In this document: piece by piece, positions 39,452 to 48,233 of the stretch
How the letters are laid out: each line of letters starts with the position of its first letter
Position numbering within the stretch: the stretch's first letter is position 1
NCBI GenBank assembly: GCA_025993795.1
Contig: JAMQHL010000006.1
Span: forward strand, 114,410 to 178,409
DNA length: 64,000 bases
Origin: Planctomycetota bacterium
Lineage (GTDB): Bacteria; Planctomycetota; UBA8742; UBA2392
Direction of reading: 5' to 3'
Position numbers and translations under genes: made by a program
Notes under the pieces: generated by a model
Seen by the model: only the letters and a program-made list of their open reading frames with translations
What the model was told of the DNA's origin: nothing
The model's database searches: none

Positions 39452-41524
39452 ATGCGCGTAGCCGTCCTGCTGTTCGCCGTGCTGTTGTCCTGCGGTTTGC
39501 TGGCCCAGACCTCGCATGACTACTCCGTCGATCTTTCCGCGGCAGTGCAGGTCAGCCCGGCACGGATCACGCTGAACTGGACGGCCGGCGGCAGCGGCAC
39601 TTCGTATTCGGTGTACAAGCGCACGTGGCCCAGCGCGAATTGGGGCTCGCCGGTGGCCAACTTGGGCAACGTGCTTACCTGGGCTGATACGAGTGTCTCC
39701 GTCGGCGTGATCTATGAGTATGCAGTCGGGCGCACCGGGGGCGCATACACCTCGTGGGGTTTCATCACTGCAGCCATCGAGGCGCCGTTCAAGGAAAGCA
39801 GGGGGCGGCTGATCCTGATTGTCGATGACACGCACACAACGGCCCTTGCCACGGAGTTGACGCGCCTTGAGCAAGACCTTGTCGGCGATGGCTGGCAGGT
39901 GTTGCGCCATGACCTCAGCCCGAGCGCAACGGTGGTCAGCGTCAAGGCGCTGATTGTGGCCGACTACAACGCCGCGCCTTCGACAACGAAAGCCGTCTTC
40001 CTGTTCGGCAACATTGCGGTGCCGCACTCTGGTGAGATGAACCCTGACGCGCATTCCAATCACGTCGGCGCCTGGCCCGCCGATTCGTTTTATGGCGATG
40101 TGAACGGCACCTGGACGGACAGCAGCGTGAACAACACCAGCAGCGCCAACCCGCGCAATCACAACGTTCCCGGCGACGGCAACTATGACCAGAGCATCGT
40201 GCCCAGCGCATCCGAGCTGATGGTCGGCCGGGTGGACCTGTCGGAGATGCCTGCGTTCGCAACCAGCGAGCAGGAACTTCTGCGCAACTACCTGAACAAA
40301 GACCATGAGTTCCGCACCGCCCAGTGGCGCCCGCAGGACCGGGCACTGGTGGACGACAACTTTTCAGCAGCCAGCTACCCCGAGGCTTTCGCCGCAAGCG
40401 GCTGGCGCAGCTTTGCCCCGATGGTCGGGCCGGCCAACGTCACCGCCGCCGACTTCATCACCAGCACCGGCGCCGGCAGCTACCTTTGGGCCTATGGTTG
40501 CGGCGGCGGCACCTACACCAGTGCCGGCGGCATCGGCAACACGGCCAACTTCGCCGCGACCGACATCCAGGTGCCATTCACGTGCCTGTTCGGCAGCTAC
40601 CACGGCGACTGGGATTACAGCAACGCCTTCATGCGCGCACCGCTGGCCAGTGGGCGCGGCTTGACCTGCGCGTGGTCGGGGCGTCCTCACTGGTACTTCC
40701 ACAGCATGGCCATGGGCGAGCCGATTGGTGAAAGCCTGCTGTACACCCAGAATCGCCCGTCGCTGAATACGTCGTCTAACGGCGGCGTGCATGTCAACCT
40801 GATGGGCGATCCCACGCTGCGTCTGCATTACGTGGCCCCGGCGACTGCACCGGCGGCTGTGCAAGCCGGCAGCGTCGTGCAGCTTTCGTGGACCGCGAGT
40901 GTCGACAGCGTGACGGGCTATCACGTCTATCGTGCGACAGCGCAAGGCGGCCCTTACACGCGCCTGACCACGGCGGTCGTCGCCGGTACCAGCTACGATG
41001 ACACCGCGCCCCCGGCGGGATCTGTGTGGTACATGATCCGTGCGCTGGCGTTGCAGCAGACTGCCAGCGGCAGCTACTACAACCTTGCCACGGGCGCGCT
41101 GATTGACATCACGGTAACCGGACAGGCCCCGACGATCACCGCTGACCCCACAGACCAGACTGCCGCCAATGGCGCAACTGCAACATTCACGGTCAGCGCG
41201 ACGGGCAGCGGCCCGTTGAGTTACCAGTGGCAGATGGGCGGGGTGGACATTGGCGGCGCGAACTCAAGCAATTACACGACGCCCACGCTGACGCTTGCCG
41301 ACGACGGCACCCAGTATCGCTGCGTAGTCAGCAATGCGTTCGGCAGCACAACCAGCGCCGTTGCGACCCTCACGATCGGCAGCTCTGGCGGCGGTGGTGG
41401 CGGCGGCGGCAAGGGCAGTGATGGCGGCGGCGGTTGCAGTACGCTGCATGGCGGCACCTGGGCGGCACCGCTGGCGGTGATGCTGTTCGTGCTATGGCGC
41501 AGGCGCCGACGCGTCGTCGGGTAA
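39452..41524 (+). CDS. Surface protein with gingipain-like fold, Fn3/Ig domains and C-terminal sorting tail
   Basis: The product has 690 residues. GGGAG precedes the ATG, and a signal peptide follows (RVAVLLFAVLLSCGLLAQ). An Fn3-like domain at 30-120 is followed by a caspase/C25-peptidase-like region (RLILIVDDTHTTALATELTR, VFLFGNIAVPHSGE, VGRVDLSEMP, LWAYGCGGGTY). The catalytic His-Cys pair cannot be assigned. A second Fn3 (GYHVYRATAQGGPYTRL) and an Ig-like domain (PTDQTAANGATATFTVSATG) follow. The end is GGGGGGGGKGSDGGGGC, a hydrophobic helix, then RRRRR: a sorting or anchoring signal shared with the gene at 43616. Confidence 0.82.
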   Translation: MRVAVLLFAVLLSCGLLAQTSHDYSVDLSAAVQVSPARITLNWTAGGSGTSYSVYKRTWPSANWGSPVANLGNVLTWADTSVSVGVIYEYAVGRTGGAYTSWGFITAAIEAPFKESRGRLILIVDDTHTTALATELTRLEQDLVGDGWQVLRHDLSPSATVVSVKALIVADYNAAPSTTKAVFLFGNIAVPHSGEMNPDAHSNHVGAWPADSFYGDVNGTWTDSSVNNTSSANPRNHNVPGDGNYDQSIVPSASELMVGRVDLSEMPAFATSEQELLRNYLNKDHEFRTAQWRPQDRALVDDNFSAASYPEAFAASGWRSFAPMVGPANVTAADFITSTGAGSYLWAYGCGGGTYTSAGGIGNTANFAATDIQVPFTCLFGSYHGDWDYSNAFMRAPLASGRGLTCAWSGRPHWYFHSMAMGEPIGESLLYTQNRPSLNTSSNGGVHVNLMGDPTLRLHYVAPATAPAAVQAGSVVQLSWTASVDSVTGYHVYRATAQGGPYTRLTTAVVAGTSYDDTAPPAGSVWYMIRALALQQTASGSYYNLATGALIDITVTGQAPTITADPTDQTAANGATATFTVSATGSGPLSYQWQMGGVDIGGANSSNYTTPTLTLADDGTQYRCVVSNAFGSTTSAVATLTIGSSGGGGGGGGKGSDGGGGCSTLHGGTWAAPLAVMLFVLWRRRRRVVG

Positions 41525-41526
41525 AG

Positions 41527-41860
41527 CTACCGCTGGCGGCGCCACTCCAGCACTTCGACGATGCGCGGGATTTCGTCGTCCTGGATCTTTGATTTCTTGC
41601 GGCCTGCCATGTCCTCCACCATCATTTCAATCTCGTCGCGGCTTGTGCTGGCGTCGATGTGCGCAAACGCGCGGTCAAGCGAGTGGCATTGGCTGCAACG
41701 CTCGCGGCCAATCGGATTGAACGTCCTGCGGCGCGATCTGGTCACTGAGCAGGAAATCTCCTGAAAGCTCAGCCGGTATGCCGCTCACGCGCGCGTCCTA
41801 CAGGGCGTAGCCGCCGCTGGCGATCTCACTGTTGAATTCCAGTACGCCATCCTCTCAAGA
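41527..41860 (-). pseudogene. Remnant of a cytochrome-c-like gene
   Basis: A 72-codon frame (41527-41745) contains CSQCHSLDRAFAHIDASTSR, a CxxCH haem-attachment motif, then a short helical tail, but has no signal peptide or upstream domain. Just upstream, other frames carry protein-like text broken by stops (DGVLEFNSEIASGGYAL, stop, DARVSGIPAELSGDFLLSDQ). This fits a longer exported haem protein disrupted by a nonsense codon and a frameshift. A short independent haem protein from the GTG at 41745 is the alternative. Confidence 0.5.
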
Positions 41861-42100
41861 AGCAGCTGTCCGAAAGCTGTCCTGATGCTGTACCAGCCGG
41901 AACCAAATGGCCGTTCAAACCACAGACACAGTGTGCATCTTGGCTGAGGCCGGAGCACGCCGAGCTATCAGCCGCGCCGAACGCCAATTGAAACGCCAGG
42001 ACGTTTGCGTTTGTATCGGGATTGCCTGTTCCCAAGTTCCCTGGCTGTACGGCATGGCGTGTGCATCTAAGGTCTTGGGGCCAGTTAAGAGGACGTGGCG
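41861..42100. other. Gene-free stretch before the XRE gene
   Basis: No supported gene or tRNA is seen. Base composition drops locally (A/T-rich around 41905-42090), consistent with an insertion boundary next to the regulator. Confidence 0.4.
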
Positions 42101-43594
42101 ATGACCGGATATCATAGCGAACTGCGCAAACGCGTGAGGTACTTGGCGGAGCACTTCGGGCAGGCCGAGCTTGCCCGTCGGACGGGCACGTCGCCCAGCA
42201 CCCTCAGCCGCTATCTCAGGAGCACTCGCATTCCCGCCGAATTCGTCGCCCGGGCCACGACGGCCCTTGAACTCCGGCCGGACTGGATCCTTTCAGGCAG
42301 CGAGCCGCCGTTTGCCAGCAGCGTATCCGAGCAGACCGCCAACATGGCCGACAGCCTGCTGGAGATTGTGCGTGGCATACAGGCGACCTCCCACATGCGC
42401 GCCGCCGCAGTGTTCGGCCAGTCCAACCCGCGCATGCTCAACAACCTCAACGAGGCGCTCCGCAATCTGAAGCAGCTGCGTGCTGAGATCCGCGAGAAGT
42501 TCGAGCCCAAGTTCCATGCACTTGTAGATGCCGTCAGCAAGGCGCTGCAACGCTTCGATATGGAAGGGGCCGAGCGACTGCTCAGCTCGGCCGAGATGTT
42601 TGCCGAACTCTGCCCCGACCAGGACATCATTGGCCTCCTGAATAGCTGCAAGGCCCAGTTTCTTGGGCGCACGGGCCGCTCCGAAGAAGCGCTGCCGGTG
42701 CATACGAAGCTGCTTAACTGGGCTTGTGTAGAGTGGGGGCTCGAGGAGACGAATACCTTTACCACGGCGATCAACCATGTCACCCTGCTGATCCGCCTCG
42801 AGCGGAGGACGGATGCCCTGCGCCTCTGCCAGGGATTCCGGCACTTCGCAGAGTCACTCGGCGACACCCACCCCGTGCCGGTCTACCTGGGTGCTTTCGC
42901 CGCCTACCTGCAAATCAGGACCGGAAATATCCGTGCAGGCTTGGGCCCATTCCTGGCCGCCAACAACCGGCTCAAGGGTACCAACCTCCACGGGCCTTAC
43001 GGCGCCCTCCATCTGTCTGTTCTCTATCTCTCGGGTGCAGCGAATATCGCCCAGGCTTGGGGGTTGGTGTTGCCGTCCGTAAGCCGATGCTTGCGCGCGC
43101 TCACGTTGCCAATGAGTATGGAAGACCGGGCAAACCTGAGCGAGGCACTGAAGCTGGCCGTAGGCCCGGACGAACTCCAGATCTCGCCTCGGGACCCGCT
43201 CGCCAAGGCGGCTGCGGCACTAGTCAAACGACTGGAAGGAGGCAGTCCCGCCCACTTCAGGAAGGCCGTTCTGGACGACACCGGGCTCCTGCAACACCTC
43301 CAGACAAAGATGTCGCGCTACCACTTCCAGGCCAGTCTCGCCGCCTTCCAGCGGTTGGCCGGCCTGAGGGAAGTCAGCCTGAAGACCACGAAAGAGCTCT
43401 CCAAGCGCATGCAACTGGATCGGCCCGGCCAGGTGCCGGACGTCCTCACGGAAGCCCAGCACCTGCGAAACCTGTTGCTTGCGTCGCGCCGGACTAACTC
43501 CGCCGAGTGCCGCACGGCCCGTCAGCGCCTGGCAGCACTGCGCGCGCAGGGCTACCGCTGCCTGGACGCCTGGGAGCCGGACGGCCTGGGCTAG
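42101..43594 (+). CDS. XRE-type HTH regulator with helical repeat domain
   Basis: The product has 497 residues. An N-terminal Cro/C1 helix-turn-helix is at 8-60 (VRYLAEHFGQAELARRTGTS, then PSTLSRYLRSTRIPAEF). The rest is an alpha-solenoid reminiscent of TPR or MalT-like arrays (AERLLSSAEMFAELCPDQDI, ALRLCQGFRHFAESLGDTHP), usually a signal- or peptide-sensing module. The ATG at 42101 is preferred over the GTG at 42095 because AGAGGA is then correctly spaced. Codon use (more AGG, CTC, CTA) differs slightly from its neighbours, and it is flanked by a pseudogene, suggesting acquisition. Confidence 0.78.
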   Translation: MTGYHSELRKRVRYLAEHFGQAELARRTGTSPSTLSRYLRSTRIPAEFVARATTALELRPDWILSGSEPPFASSVSEQTANMADSLLEIVRGIQATSHMRAAAVFGQSNPRMLNNLNEALRNLKQLRAEIREKFEPKFHALVDAVSKALQRFDMEGAERLLSSAEMFAELCPDQDIIGLLNSCKAQFLGRTGRSEEALPVHTKLLNWACVEWGLEETNTFTTAINHVTLLIRLERRTDALRLCQGFRHFAESLGDTHPVPVYLGAFAAYLQIRTGNIRAGLGPFLAANNRLKGTNLHGPYGALHLSVLYLSGAANIAQAWGLVLPSVSRCLRALTLPMSMEDRANLSEALKLAVGPDELQISPRDPLAKAAAALVKRLEGGSPAHFRKAVLDDTGLLQHLQTKMSRYHFQASLAAFQRLAGLREVSLKTTKELSKRMQLDRPGQVPDVLTEAQHLRNLLLASRRTNSAECRTARQRLAALRAQGYRCLDAWEPDGLG

Positions 43595-43615
43595 CCCTGC
43601 CGGGGAAGTGTTTCT

Positions 43616-44575
43616 CTACTGTGCGGCTCGTGCCCGCCGCAGCCGCAGTGAAATACCTGCGACCAGCGCCATTGCCAGAAGTGCCAGGCCACCCGCGCCA
43701 GTGTTTGTTATGCACCCTCCGCCACCACCGGATGATTCACCACTGGTGGCAACGCTGGAGGGACCTCCAACCCGGCCAATTGGTGTTACGGTTGTCGGGA
43801 ACAGCAGGTTCCAGTCCAGTTCGCTGCCATTGGAGCCTATGTTCGCCTCAACCCGCAGGATTACAGTTCCGCTGCGGGCACCCGTGGTCAGCAAAGCCAG
43901 GCCAGAGAAGGGATTGCTCCCCGCGTCGAACAGCAGCACGTCTCCCGCGGGTGTCTCCTCATAGACGCGTAGCCCCGTGATGTCGAATCCGGGATTGAAC
44001 TCGAACGCAGCAGTGATCGCATGGGCAGCCAAGCCGAAGTCTACGCTGCAGCGCACGACGTCAGTGCCGCCGTTCCAGTAGTCTCCGTAGTAGAACAGGG
44101 CCCGTCCGTGGATCTTGCTGAGCGCGCCCGAGCTGTTCGAGACGTTTTGCGTGCCGCCGTCGATCAGGGCCGACTGGGGCACGCTGCTCAAGGAAACCGT
44201 CAGGTCATAGTTGCTGGTGCCAAACCCCCACGGCATGACGGTGATGAAGTAGTCCTGGATCCCCGACTGAACGGACGTGGTCAGGCTGTTGTTGTCGGTC
44301 CCCGGGCCGCTCAGAAAGAGGCTGGCCGTATTGGTCGCGCCACCAAGCTGTGAGGCCAGGTCGTGGGTGTCGATGTCGATGCCGTTGCTGGAAGTTGTGG
44401 TCACGACCAGGTCAAGCGTGAGGGACCGGGCCGTCGTGCCGTGGTCGAGCCGTACCCGATGGACCGGCGTAACGGCGTCTGTAGCGCTGCCCGCAAAGTT
44501 AAGCGAGGCCTGTGCAGAAAGGGCTGTACAGCAGGCCAGGGCCAGACAGATCGTGATGAAGCGTAGCGTTGTCAT
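43616..44575 (-). CDS. Exported protein with Gly-rich/Cys/TM/Arg C-terminal tail
   Basis: The product has 319 residues. A signal peptide (TTLRFITICLALACCTALSA) is followed by two beta-rich halves (SLTLDLVVTTTSSNGIDIDT, YDLTVSLSSVPQSAL, GLRVYEETPAGDVLLFDAG, GTVILRVEANIGSNGSELDW). The C-terminus reads SSGGGGGC, a hydrophobic helix (GGLALLAMALVAGISL), then RLRRARA. This tripartite tail matches the one at 41524 and resembles Synerg-/MYXO-CTERM-type sorting signals. The protein is predicted to be processed and anchored at the cell surface. Confidence 0.78.
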   Translation of the reverse strand: MTTLRFITICLALACCTALSAQASLNFAGSATDAVTPVHRVRLDHGTTARSLTLDLVVTTTSSNGIDIDTHDLASQLGGATNTASLFLSGPGTDNNSLTTSVQSGIQDYFITVMPWGFGTSNYDLTVSLSSVPQSALIDGGTQNVSNSSGALSKIHGRALFYYGDYWNGGTDVVRCSVDFGLAAHAITAAFEFNPGFDITGLRVYEETPAGDVLLFDAGSNPFSGLALLTTGARSGTVILRVEANIGSNGSELDWNLLFPTTVTPIGRVGGPSSVATSGESSGGGGGCITNTGAGGLALLAMALVAGISLRLRRARAAQ

Positions 44576-45295
44576 GTTTATCCTCGAGAGTCGATTCGAA
44601 AGTTCTTGTCCGCTCCTTCGTAAGCACCGAAGAGGATGCGCACGAACGCGACGGCGACAACGATCGAAATGATCCCGCGTGTCGGGTTTGCAACGGCACG
44701 CGGCGGCCGTTGCAGAATCGGCACGAGCCCGGCCGTCGCAGTTTCCTCGACCTCTGCCTGCCCCACGCCTGCCGCGCGGTCAGCGCCGTTCGACGGCGTG
44801 TTTCGCCACCGATGCACACAGATTGACTCAGATGGCGGCAAGCCGGGTCCGCGAAGCAGGACACGTCCGCGGCCTGTGCCGAAGGCAATTGTGAATCGCA
44901 GATCAGACGGCGCAGCGATGCCCTGGCGTGCGGCCGCAGGCAGGCTTCAACGCTTCGCCGCGCCCGCGCGTGAGCCGCCGGTCGCAAGTCGGCTGGCACA
45001 GTTCTGCAGAGAATCCGTGTTCATCTGTGGCCGCTTATCCGCACCGCACGGGGTGGTTGCCCTTCTTGGACCGTTTGCAGTCGTCCGCATTTCCGCATCA
45101 AATAGCGACGAACCAATCCTCTGGCGCGTGCGAACGGTGTGAGCGACGAAGGCTCACGGGGCGACTTTGTCAGGCGACGATTCGGACGACGACAACTGAC
45201 ACGCTGCTGCCTTTCCCTTCCGCTGGTCAGGACACTACCCGGGGCGAATTGCTGCATGCCGCTGCTCTAACGCGTCGATAGATGCCGGGGGAGCG
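44576..45295. other. 720-bp stretch without a supported gene
   Basis: All frames here are short and lack ribosome binding sites. The region holds short motifs of the type TTCATCTGTGG and ACAGATTGACTCAGATGG, often seen in dispersed intergenic repeats. An A/T-rich region typical of a promoter lies just before the GH18-like gene. Nothing else is recognised. Confidence 0.5.
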
Positions 45296-46615
45296 ATGGC
45301 GCGCAAACGCGGCACCGGCAAGCGGAAATTCGAGATTCGCCTTCACGGCCGCGCCGCACACGCGGCTGCTGCGCTATTTGGCGTCTGCCTGCTTGGGGCG
45401 CTCGTCGTCGGATGTGTCGTCTACTCGCGCGAACCGCGACCGGAGCCCCTGCCGGAGCGTTTCAAGCCCACGCCACTGGCGGCGCTTGATCGCATTGAGG
45501 GCTGGGTTCCGTCCTGGTCCGATGAAAGCAAAGTTGTTACGGAAGCCGCAGCAGCGGGATTCACCGACCTGCTGTTCTTTCACGGCACGGTCGATGAGCA
45601 AGGCGTCGTGCGCCTTGAAGACCCCGCAGGCCTGGAAAAGGGCCGCAACACCGCCGTGCTGAAAGCCGTGCGCACCTGGCTTACCGTCACCAACCACGGC
45701 AAGTCGCTTGAGGGTGCACTGGGCAGCAGCCGCCTCAAGGCCCATGCCGACAGCCTGATTGCGGCCTTTGAGGCCAGCGCCTGCCAGCACCTTGACCTCG
45801 ATTACGAATCGCTGACGACAGCACAGGCCAACGCGCTGCCTGAGTTGGCGGAACTGCTGGCACCGCGCCTTGGTTACGGGACGCGGCTTTCATTCACGTT
45901 GCAGCCGGTTGACAGCGCATTGCGCCCCGAACAGATCGAGGCGATTGGTCGCCTGCTGCGCGCTGAGCAGGTCTACACCGTGCGTTTCATGATGTATGAC
46001 TACCACTGGAGCAGCAGCCTGCCCGGTGCGCTTTGCCCGATCGATGCATACACGCGCATGCTTGAGCAATGGTCGCGGCAGGCCCACAAGCTGACGATGT
46101 GCCTGCCGCTGTACGGCTATGATTGGCCCCGGCCCGAGGATGCCACGATTCCGAAGGCAAAGTCGGTGACACTCGCCGACTCGCTGCGGCTGGCCCAGCA
46201 ACCGGGTTTTGAAGCAGCCTGGATGAGTAACGAGGCGGAACTTGCATGCCGTTATCGCGGCCAGTGGGTTGCACTGCCGTCGTTTCGCGCGACAACGGGG
46301 CGCGTGGAAGCGGCGCTGGAATACGGCGTGCCGGCGGTCTGTTACTGGCACCTTGGTTGCGGCCGCCTTGGCGATGTCGCGCAGGCAAGCAAGCGCGGCG
46401 CCAGCGTGCCGGAAGCTGTCGAGTATCGCGAACTTGCGGGCTGGGACGAGTGGCTGGTTCCGTTCAAGCGCCGCGTATGCACGGTTGTCACGGGCGATGG
46501 ACGAACGCTGGAGCAATACGCGCAGGCCCACGGCATAAGCCGCAGCGCGATGTTCCGGTTCAACGAGCACATCACGACAGGCACAACTGGCAAGGATATC
46601 TACATCCCCAAGTAG
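45296..46615 (+). CDS. GH18-like glycosidase with LysM-type C-terminus
   Basis: The product has 439 residues. GGGGGAG precedes the ATG. A basic start and a membrane anchor (AAALFGVCLLGALVVGCVVY) come first. A TIM-barrel of glycoside hydrolase family 18 type occupies about 60-375, with the catalytic-strand motif HLDLDYES (DxDxE) near residue 165 and VRFMMYDYHW as the usual following strand. The C-terminal 45 residues (VVTGDGRTLEQYAQAHGISR, FNEHI, KDIYIPK) fit a LysM domain. The combination resembles SagL/YaaH-type peptidoglycan glycosidases, so cell-wall remodelling is likely. Confidence 0.8.
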   Translation: MARKRGTGKRKFEIRLHGRAAHAAAALFGVCLLGALVVGCVVYSREPRPEPLPERFKPTPLAALDRIEGWVPSWSDESKVVTEAAAAGFTDLLFFHGTVDEQGVVRLEDPAGLEKGRNTAVLKAVRTWLTVTNHGKSLEGALGSSRLKAHADSLIAAFEASACQHLDLDYESLTTAQANALPELAELLAPRLGYGTRLSFTLQPVDSALRPEQIEAIGRLLRAEQVYTVRFMMYDYHWSSSLPGALCPIDAYTRMLEQWSRQAHKLTMCLPLYGYDWPRPEDATIPKAKSVTLADSLRLAQQPGFEAAWMSNEAELACRYRGQWVALPSFRATTGRVEAALEYGVPAVCYWHLGCGRLGDVAQASKRGASVPEAVEYRELAGWDEWLVPFKRRVCTVVTGDGRTLEQYAQAHGISRSAMFRFNEHITTGTTGKDIYIPK

Positions 46616-46655
46616 GCTGGCGCAGGCCGGCAATTCCCATCATGGCCTGGCGCGC

Positions 46656-46661
46656 TACCCT
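46656..46661 (+). promoter_or_regulatory. Leaderless-type -10 element
   Basis: TACCCT ends 6 nt before the ATG at 46668, with no Shine-Dalgarno. A GTG at 46662 is an in-frame alternative start. Confidence 0.4.
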
Positions 46662-46667
46662 GTGGCG

Positions 46668-47912
46668 ATGGACCGCGAGCAGGCACACATCCACCTTGGC
46701 CTCTATGTCGGGGCAACGCGCGAGCACATCGAGGAAAAAGTTCGCCGCAAACGTGCCGACTTGCAACGCGATCTGCACGGCGCGCAACTCGATGCCGCGC
46801 TGAAGCTGCTTGAGCAAGCCCGGCTGGCTGCTCTTGATGAACCCGCGCAGGTCTCGTCGCCGACGGTGCCCGCGACTGCCCCGCGCCGCCTGTTCAAGGG
46901 CTGGTGGATCCTGCTGGTCATCCTTCTGGCACTTGGCGTGTACACGATTGTCACGTTCGCCGCCGGCGACCTGCTCGACAGCCGGATTGCCGAACGTGCC
47001 ACGGACGAAAAGATCACCACGAGCAAACAAGCGCGCGAAGCCTGGGAAAAGTACCGGCACGAGCGCGCACTGCCGGCAAACGACAGGGCCGACAAGATCT
47101 TTGCCGACGCCGAGCAGACCATCAGCAACGGCAACATCGACGATGCCCGAACGCTGTATGAAGCCGCCGAAGGCCTCTACATCGGGTCGTTACGGGCAGA
47201 GGGCGACGCGCTGCTGCGGCGCTTCGATGACGAAGTGCGCAAACCCTGGCGCCAGAAAGTTGCACCGTGCTTCCCCTTCGATTCGGAAGCAGAACCGGAC
47301 GCGCCCGTGGAAGAAGTTGAGCGGATGCTGAACCCGAAGTCGGGCGTGCTCTGGACCATCACAGCCCAAGTCAGGCGCCTGGCAGAAATCGAAGTTGGCG
47401 GCCGCATCGTGGTGCCAGTGCCGTCCGAATTCGTACGCATGAAGGACGGTGCCGCGGGGCTGCGCGACGCGCTGTTCGACGACGGTGAAAGCATGAATGT
47501 GAAGTTTTCGCTGCGGCTGGTCAGCAACACACGCTATCGCGACCTGGTGCTGGAGCTTGGCGCGCAGGTCGTGCGCAGCGGCGGCGAGACTTTCACGCCG
47601 GTGACGTGGCGGCCCTCTTTGCGCGAGCAGGCGCAGATCAGCCTGGTCACGGACGTCCCGGCGCGCGACCCCACAATCCAGTTGAAAGAAAGCGACAGCC
47701 CGTGGGGGCTGCTGCGGATCCTGTGGCGGCTTGAACTCGTGCAGTCGCAGAACGGGCTGCTGGTCTGGCACTTTGACAACGAGTCCGTAGTCAAGCGGCG
47801 TCCACCGGTCCGCAAACCGAAAGACGGGCCAGAGCCGCTGGTCGTGCAGATACTCGCCGACAAAGACGCCAACCCGTTTGAACCGGCGGCCTTCACGCGC
47901 TTTGTCCCGTGA
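46668..47912 (+). CDS. Membrane protein with a TssM/IcmF C-terminal-like domain
   Basis: The product has 414 residues. The N-terminal 60 residues are helical and DnaJ-like in pattern (EQAHIHLGLYVGATREHIEE). One membrane helix follows (GWWILLVILLALGVYTIVTF, about 77-97). The outer part has a coiled segment, then VAPCFPFDSEAEPDAPVEEV (near 200) and TWRPSLREQAQISLV with SDSPWGLLRILWRLE at the end. These two blocks resemble the conserved C-terminal region of type VI secretion TssM/IcmF proteins. The GTPase and long middle region of TssM are missing, and no other T6SS gene is near. The assignment is tentative. Confidence 0.6.
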   Translation: MDREQAHIHLGLYVGATREHIEEKVRRKRADLQRDLHGAQLDAALKLLEQARLAALDEPAQVSSPTVPATAPRRLFKGWWILLVILLALGVYTIVTFAAGDLLDSRIAERATDEKITTSKQAREAWEKYRHERALPANDRADKIFADAEQTISNGNIDDARTLYEAAEGLYIGSLRAEGDALLRRFDDEVRKPWRQKVAPCFPFDSEAEPDAPVEEVERMLNPKSGVLWTITAQVRRLAEIEVGGRIVVPVPSEFVRMKDGAAGLRDALFDDGESMNVKFSLRLVSNTRYRDLVLELGAQVVRSGGETFTPVTWRPSLREQAQISLVTDVPARDPTIQLKESDSPWGLLRILWRLELVQSQNGLLVWHFDNESVVKRRPPVRKPKDGPEPLVVQILADKDANPFEPAAFTRFVP

Positions 47913-48233
47913 CCGGAGCCCTCTGCCAATGGAAGGCCGTCGCAGCGGACGCGGCGCAGGCAGGCCGGAATCATCCAGCAGGCATCAAGCATTGGGCCGA
48001 ATCGATCGACGGCCTTTGCGGACATGGCCAGAGTTCCCCATTCCACAGCAAATAGCGAGGAAACATAACGGGAGGACAGCGCGCCTGTGGGGCAGCGTGT
48101 TTCCGTCAGCGGGTGGGCCAGCGACCGCCTACGCCTGCTGGATGCTGCGCCGTTCCTTGGGTCCGCCACCGGGTAGTCCTCCAGAGGCAAGGCGATTTGT
48201 TTGACGGGTCATCTGTCGCCATAATCCGGCGCG
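47913..48233. other. Gene-free stretch with dispersed repeat
   Basis: No supported gene. It contains one copy (48011-48061) of a repeat that recurs inverted at 56814-56864, and a possible promoter TTGTTT-17-CATAAT (48197-48225) ending 8 nt before the next ATG. Confidence 0.5.
48011..48061 (+). repeat. Dispersed repeat, copy 1
   Basis: This 51-bp segment starts GGCCTTTGCGGACATGG and ends AATAGCGAGGA. It is about 86% identical (7 mismatches by eye) to the reverse complement of 56814-56864. Confidence 0.7.

Noticed and set aside
44576..45295. Short frames such as 44636-45142
   Set aside because: No ribosome binding site, no -10 at the leaderless distance, no domain, and atypical residue composition.
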